64,000 nucleotides of DNA from Gnetum montanum (lineage: Eukaryota; Streptophyta; Gnetopsida; Gnetales; Gnetaceae), in the NCBI GenBank assembly GCA_015680685.1, contig MNCI01000556.1, forward strand, positions 941,931 through 1,005,930, read 5' to 3'. How positions within the stretch are numbered: the first letter of the stretch is position 1; every line of letters begins with the position of its first letter. Position numbers and translations under genes: made by a program. This document shows positions 22,749-33,485 of the stretch, piece after piece. A model generated the notes under the pieces. The model ran no database searches. It had not been told where the DNA came from and saw only the letters and a program-made list of their open reading frames with translations.

Positions 22749-23796
22749 CAATCGAGGGCTACACTCTACGAATTTTGAGTTGTAGCTTCTTCCCCCTCTC
22801 TTCATTTGTGCAAGGAGGCTCTTCGGTAGGACAGGACCTCTTAGGTTGAGCTAGTTATCATTATTTCTACAATAATGCATTCTCCCTTTGTCATGCTACC
22901 CATGTTAATGGGGGGTGCCTCTCCCACACTATCTTGGACGTGAAAGGTATGTGCCATCCAATCCCTTGTCATTATTGAAAATGACTCCCTAATAGCCTCC
23001 AGGGGATCTTGGGATTGTGTGGTATGGAAAACTTGGCAAATCCATGGTTTGTAAATCTAAGTATATTCTTGTTACACCCAAATGCCATTCTCACGAACTA
23101 CCAAGAATTCTACAAAATGTTGCAGGCAGGCTACAAAGAAAGCATAGTGCACATCGAAACAGGACTCAAGCATCTTGCAAAGTTTGACCATTTCAGCCTA
23201 CAAACCCTCACAAAGGTACTTGGCCCAGTTTTAGTGAGTCCCTTATTCCATGACATCCCTCATTATCCAAGCCTACTCCACTCCAAGGATTTTTCCTTGG
23301 GAGAGTATCTTGGGAAAGGCATAGGTACGGAAGATAGGATAAATGGTTTTGGCTAGCCTTAGCCTGACCTTCTCAATGTAGATCCCCTTTCGATCCTTGG
23401 TCATCCCTAGCCACTCCTCAATGTCCCCCTGATGGTTTACATCTTTCTTATATTTTTCTCCTACAGGGATACCATCAGAAGGGACATCGAAAAGATCCAC
23501 AAATAGTTGGTCATTAATTTCAGACACTGCCCATACATGGTGAACCCATGTACAAAAGCGGTCAGCCTTCTCGGAAAAGGAGTTAGCTAGGGAAAGCATT
23601 TTGGTAGGCCGAATGCATAGGTTTAAAGCTAAAAGTAAGTGCATGAGCCCAGCCTCCTCAAGGTTGTGGACAAGGATGGCTAGAGCCCCATTGCAGAGCC
23701 AACACTAGGTCTCCTCCACCTCCCTATACTTGAAGAAGATGTTGGTTTTGTTACGCCCGAAGGTTATCACATTGACCTCTTGGGATTTCCTTGCCA
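22749..23796 (-). other. Exon 4 of the antisense gene (largest, about 350 codons)
   Basis: One frame holds for the whole exon despite about a dozen stops. It contains NVITFGRNKTNIFFKYREV, a long clean stretch of 123 codons (23273-23644) with LLLALNLCIRPTKMLSLANS, FVDLFDVPSDGIPVGEKYKK and EKVRLRLAKTIYPIFRTYAF, and then NWAKYLCEGL and LCKMLESCFDVHYAFF. Ends at a GTAAGT donor. The pattern NWAxYL...EG followed by an F-rich segment recalls uncharacterised plant retroelement ORFs, but this is only a resemblance from memory. Confidence 0.6.
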
Positions 23797-25677
23797 CTAT
23801 AATAGTTTACAAAACAAAACAAAAAGAAAAATTTAGAAAAAAATAAAAAAAACATGATCAAAGCACATCGTTCCTTGAATAGATAACACTGAATCCACAT
23901 CTTAGCGTACCAGTTTTAAATGGCATAGGAAATGGTGGGAGCTCCACTAGGATGTCTTCAACAGTGAGTGGTCTAAGGGATGCCCACTCCCTCTCCAACC
24001 AACTGGCTTCCTTACACTTTCCATAAAATTAGGAATACCAGGTCAGGTAGGTTTTAATCTCAACCCCAAATTTTCCTATTACACCAATGTGCACATTCCT
24101 GGTAGATGAGAACTCCTACAAGGCCTTCTATGCCAATGCCAAGGCATCTGTATCACTGTGAAGACCATTCCTATCGATATAAAACCTGGAAATACACAAA
24201 AAATATAGTTAACACCTCTATCTAGCATAGCATAAATTATACAACACTTTAAAAAATCTTCACAGAACTCACCCACCGACATAATAAATGGTTCTAGGTG
24301 GGTTCTGAAAACAAGTGCCCATGTGGCCAGCAACATATAACGTGTTATATAAGTGGTAGCATTTTACTTAGGCATGTTCCAGATCCAAATTAAGCACCTC
24401 AAGCCTTTTGGGAGTTGTTTGGAACTTGTTGTGCCTTCGCCTCCAATCGCCCTGTCAGCTAAGAATTTCAAAATGCCTTAGTTTGCCCTAGTCATTAGTG
24501 TTTCTGTAATTGCAGCTATTGTCTCGGCTAATAAGTGTGATCACATGATCACACTAAAATGGTGGAGGAGAAATTGTAAGAAGTCCTATGCACCCTCTTG
24601 GAACCAGATTTCCTGCTTCCCCACACATGAATGAGGAGGAGGGATGTTGGCCACTAGTTCACTGAGGTAGCACAGGACTCCTATAATCTCAAGGACAATC
24701 AGTATGGGTTTCAACATGACCCTGCATGACAAGGCATCAAAAATTTAGCATTGTGTTCAAGTAAGGTTTGCATGTAGCATAGGATAACCATCTGTTTACA
24801 AGTAGTGTAGCGTGACCTCTTCTTTACATGTAGCATAGCATGATCTTCTAGTTGCAAATTTCTCTTTAATAGAAAACAAAGTTAAACATTATAGGCAATG
24901 TAACAAAGTGGCAGTTGCAGTGTAAGCATAGCCATCAAGCCCTGTATAGAGTAACAACGTTGGGTGTGCCTTACAGTAATAGATTATGCAATACACAACA
25001 TAACATAACAAATCGCAGCACAACACTTACATTTACATTTAAGGGTGACGACTGCATGATGCGCAGTGTAGCAAGATAGCAAACAAAAATGCATAGGCAG
25101 ACATGTGATGATATAACAAACATACCACTATAAAAGGCATAATGGCATAGCGAAACATTAACAAAAACATTATAGCCTTAAATAGTGTAGATGAGAAAGA
25201 ATTCGCTATGCTTCCACTGTCCCAACCCTATCTTGCCATACGAAATAACTCGCGCTACACTACGCACACATCACACTATAATAAAAAATTTTCACAAGGT
25301 GGTATGTTACACCAAGCATGTGCTATGCCACTCAGAATCATCCAAACCCTTGTGACAAAACAGTCACGATTCTCAACAATGGTGGTTAAGGCAATACTGC
25401 ATGCAGCTATAGCATAGCATCCGTATGGCCGCTGTGGCCAACTAGCAATAACGACAGAGTAGAAGCAAAAAAGGAAAAAAAATAATTGCAATAGATGCAA
25501 ATTTCACCACAATAACAATAGCAGCAATCTGGAAAGTAAGGGTAGCATAGCAAATGACCAAGCTAATGGAGTCTTTCATCACACCTCAACTCGTGCCTTG
25601 GACAGGCATCCCAAAGAGTCCTTCATCTCATCCACCTTGGCAAGTCCTTGGTGCTTATGTTCACCTTTGGGTGCCAT

Positions 25678-26599
25678 TGTCTTACTCAAAAATTCTCTAT
25701 CAACTACTACACTACACCTATTCACTCTCTCTTTGTGCGACCATGCTACGCTCTAAGTATGGGCTCTAGGCTCTAACAATGAAAATGACAAATTTACCAA
25801 GCAGGTAAACCCCTATTTATATTTGACACAGTAAAACACTTGTCATTTTCATGTCTCGATTAATGTGGGACACCCCTTGTAGCTTAGCACTATTACATCA
25901 TAGTATCACTATAGCATAGCAATTGTCTACAACATAATAGGTGGGCCCACTGAAAAATTTTATCCCACCTTGAACTAGCAATCTATCTTTACAAAGTTTA
26001 CCTGTTAACGGTCCACAAAGACCTTAAACTAGTAATCTTGGCTTTCAAAATCTACCTATTAGTGGTCTGCAAAGACCTTAAACTAGCAATTTTGGCTTCC
26101 AACTCTACCTAGTAATGGTCCGCAAAGACCTTAAACTAGCAATTCTAGCATACGCTTTAACCTGGTTAACGATCTGCCATGCCCTATATGGCATCCTAAC
26201 ATTCATTTCATATCATAAACCAAATTATATAACATGTGACGGTCCACTACAACCTTAAATTGGTAGTTTTAGCACTCATTTCAAGTGTTGAAGTGGTCCA
26301 GTAAGACCTTAAACTGGCAACTTTGACATGCAAAATTTACACAGTAACTGACAATTATTTCATGTTGTATTGTTACTTTACAAACATTCATTACATGCTA
26401 TTGCTACAAACAAGTATCACTTGACTTGGCTTTCTCTTATTGTCGAAATTTTAACAAAAATGGTCATGCACGATGATCTACATTTTCTTTTAACCTTGAT
26501 AGGTCCTCATGGCAAGCTTACGAGATACCTAAACTCAGAATCAATAGACTAGGAATCATCTACTGACAACACCATGCATTCCTGGAAACATCCCTAGCT
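25678..26599 (+). repeat. Non-coding DNA with ACCTTAAACTAGCA repeat units
   Basis: No gene seen. From about 25965 to 26340 there are six units of the form GGTCYGCAAAGACCTTAAACTAGCAATYTTGGC, spaced about 50-65 bp, with steady drift at a few positions. The same motif returns in the same element at 29950-30220 and, inverted, at 37770-39020 and 56210-56300. The unit starts are at about 25969, 26024, 26078, 26128, 26248 and 26306. Confidence 0.7.
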
Positions 26600-27690
26600 T
26601 GGCTCGAACATTTGGTCCAAGCCTTAGAATTAGAGGTTGGGAATGTGACCAAGGACCCTCTCATCAAAACACCTGTAACTACATCTAGGGGGAAATAAAG
26701 ACATTAAAACTTGGCTTCCTACTAGGCCCAAAAATGCAAAAAGACATATCTAAGATTCTTCAAGATAATGTCAAAGTGTTTGCATGGTCCTATGAGGACA
26801 TGTTGGGCCTAGATCCACAACTTGTACAACATAACATTGTCTTAGACCCACATATCAAGGCAATTAAGCAAAAGGCTTGAAAAATCAAACCAGAAATCGC
26901 ACTAGCTGTACATGATGAAATCACCAAGCTGTATCAAGCAGGTTACATTCGTGCAGTCAATTACTTAGAGTGGGTGTCAAACATCATTGTAGTATCTAAG
27001 AAAATGGGAGGTATATTAATTTGTATATACTTTCAAGATCTAAATAAAGAAATGATTAAAGATGACTTTCCATTATCAAGTATTTATCAACTTATTGACA
27101 CTACAGCTGGTCATGCTTTACTGTCCTTTATGGATGGGTTCTTAGGTTATAATCAAATCCACATCAATCTAGAGCATCAGTTAACAACTACTTGCATGGC
27201 CCCTTGAGGAACTTTTTGTTACACAATCATGCCTTTTGGACTCAAAAACACCAGAGCAACCTATCAATGAGCCATGACGTACATTTTTAGTGACTACCTC
27301 TTAGAGAGACTAAACAATTATGTGGATGACATAGCAATGAAGTCTAAGAGAGATATTAATCATCCCAATGATCTAGATGTAGTCCTCAAACATTTTCATA
27401 GGCACGACTTGCATCTCAATCCAAGAAAATGTGTTTTCAGAGTTAAAACCGAACACATGCTAGGGTTTGTAGTATCAGAAGTTGGAATACAAGTGGACCC
27501 TGACAAAGTTAAGGCCATCGTTAACCTAGCACCCCCTACTAACCTTAAAGACTTGCACAGGTTGCAAGGTAGAATACAGTTTATCAAAAGGTTCATAGTG
27601 AGGTTGACCGACAAGTTACACCCCATGCAACACTTGCTAAAGAAAGGGGTCAACTTTGAATGGATAGAGCAATGTCAATGAGCCTTCGAT
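26600..27690 (+). pseudogene. Reverse transcriptase domain of Tat-like pol
   Basis: Starts with EIKTLKLGFLLGPKMQKDI-like sequence and VFAWSYEDMLGLDPQLVQH. RT blocks follow in order: YIRAVNYLEWVSNIIVVSKK, DDFPLSSIYQLIDTTAGHAL, LSFMDGFLGYNQIHINLEHQ, GTFCYTIMPFGLKN and the active site NYVDDIAMKSK (YVDD at 27319-27330, intact), then NPRKCVFRVKTEHMLGFVVS and LKDLHRLQGRIQFIKRFIV. Stops at about 26878, 27206, 27268 and 27679 are all TGA, consistent with C-to-T or G-to-A decay of CGA or TGG codons. Same frame as gag. Confidence 0.9.
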
Positions 27691-28150
27691 GACTTAAAGA
27701 AAGAGATTTTGCACCTCCCAAATTTTTACCCACCATAGAAGGATAACCCTTTCTACATCTACTTTTCCACCTTAGACATGTCTATTATAGAATTATTATG
27801 TCAAAAAAAAGATGATAGTTCTGAAATCCCAGTTTATTACTTGAGCCATGCACTGATAGCTTATGAGGAGAAGTACAATAAAGTAGAAAGAAATTATCTT
27901 GCCCTATTATTTGCGGTAAAAAAGTGGAGAAATTACATATTGTATAGCAAGGTTAACATCATATGCAAAAGCAATGTACTTCGGGCTATCAAAAATAATT
28001 TATACGAAAGTAGTAAGATAGCCCGATGGAAATCTATAATACTAGAATTTGATTTACACTATGTAGCCCAATCATCGATGAAGGGACAAGCAATAGCTAC
28101 ACAGGTCACAAGCTCACCCATTGATGATTGGGCAACGATAGAGCTGGAGT
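27691..28150 (+). pseudogene. RNase H domain (gypsy type) of Tat-like pol
   Basis: Follows RT in the same frame: PFYIYFSTLDMSIIELLCQK, IPVYYLSHALIAYEEKYNKV and ERNYLALLFAVKKWRNYILY, the usual RNase H blocks of Ty3/gypsy elements. A clean stretch of 168 codons (27778-28284) continues into the next domain. In Tat elements this first RNase H is known to be degenerate, with the role shared with a second one downstream. Confidence 0.82.
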
Positions 28151-28752
28151 TCCCCCATGAACATGTCAACAACATCAATCTTATATCATTACACTTCGAA
28201 GCCACTTTGTGTTTCGATGACGCCTCAACTACACGAGGTGGTAGTGTTGCTGCCATCATTACATTCCCCTCTACGGATATTTGACCCTTCTCTTACTATT
28301 TTATGTTCCTTTGTACGAACAACTTAGCTGAGTATGAAGGACTCCTTAGGGGCCTTTTAGCAGCCCAAGAATTAAAGATCCAACATTTCGTAGTTTGAGG
28401 CAATTCCCAACTCGTCATCAATTAGATCATCGAAATCTATGCCTATAAAGCTTCACATTTACAGCCTTATTGTGACTTGGCCAAATGTTTACTAAAACAT
28501 TTTACAATGATAGACATCCAACATGTGCCCTACAATGAGAATACTGTAGCATATGCCTTAGCCACATTAGCATTGAATGTGTCATCGCACCTATTTGCAA
28601 CTTTTCCTACTTTAATAATAGAATGCACTAATCCTATCATTCAAGTGGCACACATTGTAGTTGTCAACACCACCAATACCCAAGAGTGGTACACTAACGT
28701 TAAAGCTTATCTTCAACACGGTGAATGCCCACATGACTTCACATCTGTTTAA
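28151..28752 (+). pseudogene. Second, archaeal-type RNase H (aRNH) of Tat-like pol
   Basis: The hallmark of the Tat lineage. First catalytic block LCFDDASTTRGGSVAAII (28207-28260), second NNLAEYEGLLRGLLAAQEL with glutamate at 28330, third block GNSQLVIN where the expected aspartate is asparagine (AAT at 28402), with a TGA two codons before it. The fourth block reads NTVAYALATLAL; relatives have ADALA, so the last aspartate is tyrosine (TAT at 28552). Two of four catalytic residues are therefore lost. It ends at a stop at 28750. Confidence 0.85.
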
Positions 28753-29928
28753 AAGGATGCAATCCAAAAGTGAGCCTGGTAGTATGTCCTTATAGGAGAT
28801 AACACCCTATGTAAATGCTCCTTTGATGGGATATTTCTAACTTGCGTTGGTGGGGAGGAAGCGAAAAAAATTATTAATGAAATCCATGAGGGATTATTTG
28901 GAGGACACATAGCTCCTAGACCTATGGTAGTGAAAATTAGATGCCTAGGGTACTACTAGTCTTGCATTGAACAAGATTGCCTTACCAAAGTGAAGATGTG
29001 TGATACATGCCAACGTCATGCAAATCTTATACATGTTTCACCTATTGAGTTTCACCCTGCATAGATTACGTGGCCATTCCAACACTGGGGACTAGATATC
29101 ATAGGACCCATCATGCCTAAGTCTTTCGTAGAACATAGCATCATTATCACTTCCACCAAGTACTTTACAAAGTGAGTAGAGGCTATTCTCCTTAGGAAGA
29201 CTACATCTCAACAGGTTTTCCACTTTATCCTAGACAACATAGTAACAAGGTTTAGTCTTCCCATGAAAATTATGATAGACAACAAGCCATAGTTTAGTAG
29301 TGTAGAAACCAAAAACTTCTGCAGCAATCTTGGCATCAAGCAATCCTTTTCATTGCCATACTACCCACAAGAAAATGGTTAGGCGGAGCCAACAAACAAG
29401 GCCTTCATGAACTTGCTCAAAAGGATGCTTAGAAGTAACAAGAGATGATAAAATGAGCAAATCCTCTATGTGCTATGGGCTTATCATACAACATGCAGAA
29501 TGGCCACAGGTAAGACTCCTTACATCCTGGTTTATAGATCTGAAGCAGTGTTACCTCTTGAATTATAGGTACCGTCACTTTGGATGATCCTATCAAGCAT
29601 CATCAACAAAGCCCAGAACAAGGAGTCAAGGATCATTAACCTTGATTCCATAGAGGAGGAGCATGACCAAACACTTAATCATATCGAATGGTACCAGGAC
29701 CAGCAGTAGCAAAAGCATCATTCCAACATACATCAACGGTCGATCAAAAAAGGGGACATAGTTCTCAAAGATGTTCATGAACATGTAAACAAGTTCTCAA
29801 AAAATTGGGAAGGCCCATTCATAGCCATGAAATCTTATGAGAACGGGGCCTTCAAACTAGCTGATATGGATGGCAAAGAGTTTGCAAATCCTGTGAACCA
29901 CTTGTACCTCAAGCCATACTATGTCTGA
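28753..29928 (+). pseudogene. Integrase domain of Tat-like pol
   Basis: Zinc-finger HHCC: EIHEGLFGGHIA with both histidines and MCDTCQRHA (cysteines at 28999 and 29008). Core: HWGLDIIGPIMPK (aspartate at 29095), KIMIDNKP (aspartate at 29278), YYPQENG then AEPTNKA (glutamate at 29386): the last two are separated by exactly 35 residues, DD35E, intact. The C-terminal region contains KGDIVLKDVHEH, WEGPFIAMKSYENGAFKLAD and NHLYLKPYYV, ending at TGA 29926-29928, the usual end of Tat integrase. Stops include 29062, 29290 and 29380 (TAG each, from CAG or TGG). Confidence 0.9.
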
Positions 29929-29939
29929 TACAAAGCAAA

Positions 29940-30220
29940 GTAAGAAGATAATTTTCTATGACTATAAACTAGCACAGATAGTCCGCTATAACTATAAACT
30001 AGCACAGCATGTCCATGGGTTGTGACATAAAACTAGCACCCAAAGTACAGTCCGCTATGACCTTAAACATGGCCATCCACCATCCGCTATGACGATAAAC
30101 TAGCATAGTGGTCTACTAGGACCTTAAACTAGCACATCATGATCTGTTGGGACCTTAAAATAGTACATTTGATGGTCTACCAAGACCTCAAACTAGGTTT
30201 GTAGAATAACGTTCTCAGCT
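29940..30220 (+). repeat. Second array of the TTAAACTAGCA motif, after pol
   Basis: Eight imperfect units of about 33-40 bp, of the form AGTCCGCTATGACYTTAAACTAGCAC, directly downstream of integrase. Related to the array at 25965-26340 but shorter in spacing and with its own variants (ATAACTATAAACTAGCAC). Confidence 0.7.
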
Positions 30221-31550
30221 AGCATCCATGACCCTACTAACAAGTGAGCCTAGACAGTGATAACACAGGGTGGGACGTTACTGTTCCAGAATGCAATTCA
30301 CGATGTTAAGAAAACACCCTCTAGAACATATGCAATGCCACCGCCCTTGGCATCTTACTAATCCTTCAAAGATGTCATCTGACATCATGCTGACCTACCG
30401 AAGGTACCACTACCACAACCCGTCGTCTTAGTGGTAGATCTTATTGTCAACTCATATTGATGGAGTCCCAACACTATTGTGGCCCAACCATAGAGTTGCT
30501 ACCCTCCATCCCTTGCTATCATCCAAGCCCAAAAGACATTCAGCTGTTAGGCTTCTCACCTTATAGCTAAACTACATGATGTTTGCCTTGGGTGGGAAAT
30601 CCTAGCATTGCTACAACCCCTTGCCTCTTCAGTGCCCATCCCTTCACTATTACTACTAGAACCACTACTGGCCTTCCTACTTTGGATGTTGCAATTCTCA
30701 GCAACAATGTTTGCTACTTTAGCAGTGTCTAAATCAAATGGGACTTTTTCCTTACTGCATTTTGTAGTTACATTTTCTTGGTTTTCTTTCTATTGTGTTT
30801 GTAGGATACATGCCAAGATGGTGTCACTCATAGATGCATTTTTCCAAGCGGGAAAGACACTACATCATTCCAAAGTGATCATTTTGACTAGCTCAGCTAC
30901 TTGGGAGTTCACATCCCACCCTTCCTCATAACCCTCTTCACCTTGTTTCTTGCACCCGTAGTTTTTTTTTTCTTTTCACATCTTTTTTAGAAGCTTTCCC
31001 AATGCATATGAAGCCCTCCCACATGCTCAACCACCAAGTCCATGACACGCGTAATGCAACTCGCCATATGGGAAGCATCTATAGGTAGGTCAAAGCCCCA
31101 CATGGATGTAACACAACTCATCTCAGGGAGGAAATACCTATCCTACAACAACAATGTTTTTTGCAAGTGAACGTGGCTAAACAGTAGAAGAAAAGTGCAA
31201 AAGCATAAAAGAGAAAAAGAGTTCAAAAAATGGCATAGCAATTGTTTTAAAAAACCATCTCTAAGCATTCCAAGGAGAGGTTGAAAGCCAACAAAAGAAA
31301 GATTCCCATGCATGTCAAATCCCTCATAGGCACTCCGATGAGGGACCACACTATGTTACATCTTTTCCTTTCCTGAACTTGTTCCCTCAAGTCCATCCTT
31401 TCCCCCTTTCCCTACATGACTATCCTGATACTCCCAAGCATAAAAAAGTGACATCTGAGCGACCACTAGGGAGTGATGTTGGCATCTTATTCTTCATGGT
31501 GTTTCGTATTCTTTGTCAACATCTCTTGGGTAGATCCTCCTGACATCAAC
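30221..31550 (+). other. Post-pol region of Tat-like element, no gene assigned
   Basis: 1.3 kb between the repeat array and the polypurine tract. A 107-codon plus-strand frame (30608-30931) is hydrophobic at its start (LLLLEPLLAFLLWMLQFSA) and could suggest a membrane segment, but it lies in another frame from pol, has no homologue elsewhere in the window and may be chance. Nothing else seen on either strand. Confidence 0.4.
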
Positions 31551-31562
31551 AAAGAGGGGCCA
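31551..31562 (+). promoter_or_regulatory. Polypurine tract of Tat-like element
   Basis: AAAGAGGGGCCA directly before the 3' LTR start TGAAACA. Primes second-strand DNA synthesis. Its presence here and absence before the 5' LTR fixes the element's orientation. Confidence 0.8.
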
Positions 31563-33480
31563 TTGAAACACAATAAAATTTCAAGACCTTGATGCTTCAG
31601 TAGAGTCTTGGAATTTGGGAAAATATTTCCACAAGTGCAACATCATGATGGGCCATCAGAATAGTGTAGGCAGTAAGCATAGATTGAACAATCTAGAAAG
31701 TTTTCTATCTCCAAGATTAATAGGCGTACTAGACTCTCCAACCTGCCCAACTGGATAATTGATCCAGTTGACAATCTACCCAAGGACCATGCTAGGAATT
31801 TTCAAAAGTATTTAGGATGAGCTAAATAGTTTAGCAAGTTTTCTAATGGAGAAATCTACTACACTATGCTATGTTGCATAGCGTAGCAAGCCTTGAAGAG
31901 ACCAATCAAGCATCTGAGATGCAAGTTGATATCAAGTCAGTCTTCCAAAGCATTTTCCATGTTGTAATCATCAAGTAAGCTTGCTCCACCAATATAGGGT
32001 GCTACGCTATGCAGCATAGCACAGTGTAGTAGGGACAGGTTGCACAAAGGCCTCCTTGCCAAGTGACCCCAACAAGAGGATTGCACTTGGCAACACTTCG
32101 GCCTCCAAAACTGGTTGTCCCACTTAGCCCTCAGGCCTCAAGAAAGGTTTCCTAGTAAAAAATGGTAGATTAAACAAGGATGCATGACACACTAGCTACT
32201 ACCTTGTGCTATGCTACATAGCATAGCATAGCATAGCAATGCTGCAAAAATAACAGAATGCCCCAAGGACGAACTCAGTAGGCCCAAAGGCTTTCTGACA
32301 TGGAGGAAAAAAGTTGCAATTGTTTGCTTGACTAAGCCTCAAACAAATGCACTCGGCTTCTACACGAGACTTCTATCAAGATCGGTGGCTACGCTATGCT
32401 ACTCTACGTAGTGTAGCATAGCATAGTGAGGAGTTACTTATGCTACACCAACATGCTAGACAGTGTAATTAGTACAACACTTGTATGAAAGCATCAAGAC
32501 ACCTTCAATCAACTCCAAAACTTGTTGCCAATGATCATTCTCACCTTGACACCTCTTCAGAAAATAAAATCAACAAGTTTGCTTCATTTTGCATATCCCT
32601 AGTCAATCCCCAAAATTGTTCCTATACTTGATCTTGCTTGCAAGAGTAAGGAAGATGTAGTCCTAGAGCATAGGCTCCATTTTTTTACATTGTTGGCATG
32701 CTTTTTGGATTTTAGCACATGTAGTTTCAGCATTATGGTCATAGCATAACAATATTCACATCCAACATCATACACCTACCTAGTGTAGTCATGTTTACAC
32801 CTTGTGGGGCCCAAGACATATGGCATCTAGACCATGTTTTTCTCCTACTCTCAGCCCTATAAATACCCCAATGGGCAATGCTCAAGGGGTTGGCCTTTTT
32901 GAATGATTGGCTTTTGATTTGGCTTTCAAAGAGCATAGTGGGCATTCTTATCATTCTGGTTGGCTTTGAGCTTTCTAGTTGGATTCAAAAATCCTTTTGC
33001 AGGTTTAGCATTTTGGCATCTTGACGAGCAGATTGACAAATAGAAGAATCCCTGAGTAGCAACCTATTGACTATAGCTCAGGGACCTGTGACCATACTAC
33101 TCTGTATATACTGCACTTCTTCAGTATTGCATGTTTAGTTGTACATCTTCCAACAAAACAAAGATCAAATCCATGACCTTGGGGGTAGTGCACTTTCTCA
33201 CCCAAGTCTATTTTGTTATTTTCTTACTGTCATCATGTCTTTTTGCACTATTTTTCATCGTTTGCATTTATTGACCATCACTTTACTTTGCATGCATCAT
33301 TTCCAAAACAAACATTATGAAAGGTTAAGTTACACCAATTAAGTCCCTATCTGATTAACCAAACCATTTAGGGCACCTTGTTTCTATTTCTCTCCAACAT
33401 GGCCCTCGCACGAATTCAGGGTTAAACTATACACCTGGAACCTCTCGGTGTTCCAACCACCAATGTTTTCAGTCGCTACA
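31563..33480 (+). repeat. 3' LTR of Tat-like element
   Basis: Repeat of 14550-16464, 1918 bp, from TGAAACACAATAAA to GTCGCTACA. Carries the four palindromes and TATAAATACC (32859-32868). Differences from the other LTR are mostly transitions. Confidence 0.92.
32859..32868 (+). promoter_or_regulatory. TATA box of Tat 3' LTR
   Basis: TATAAATACC at the place matching TATAAAG in the other LTR. Confidence 0.55.
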
Positions 33481-33485
33481 AGCCT
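33481..33485. repeat. Target site duplication of Tat element, right
   Basis: AGCCT, partner of GGCCT at 14545-14549; one transition. Confidence 0.65.

Larger units (their letters stand above)
21229..25677 (-). pseudogene. Antisense multi-exon gene inside the Tat element, function unknown
   Basis: A minus-strand gene model between protease and RT. Proposed exons, in order of translation: 25677-25579 (ATG, MAPKGEHKHQGLAKVDEM), 24721-24273, 24185-23911, 23796-22749, 22628-22197, 22110-21977 and 21893-21229 (stop TGA). Introns 2 to 6 are 87, 114, 120, 86 and 83 bp with GT-AG ends, including GTGAGT and GTAAGT donors and T-rich or TTTCCAG acceptors; intron 1 is about 0.86 kb. The junction of exons 3 and 4 keeps the frame (PFPMPFKT then VARKSQEV). 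Stops inside exons are mostly TAG, TAA or TGA that a C-to-T change would create, as in the sense genes; one-base shifts are needed at two junctions. No known enzyme recognised; exon 5 is acidic and exon 7 has a coiled coil (LWKWVQRLEKEKANLIAKV). Additional antisense ORFs are known in Tat elements, but generally next to LTRs, not between protease and RT. Confidence 0.6.

Noticed and set aside
25965-30220. Motif arrays as a CRISPR
   Set aside because: Units drift steadily, spacers are not unique unrelated sequences, no cas genes, and the window is plant nuclear DNA.
30608-30931. A 107-codon frame with a hydrophobic start as a membrane protein of the Tat element
   Set aside because: Other frame than pol, no copy elsewhere in the window, and T-rich codons give leucine and phenylalanine by chance.
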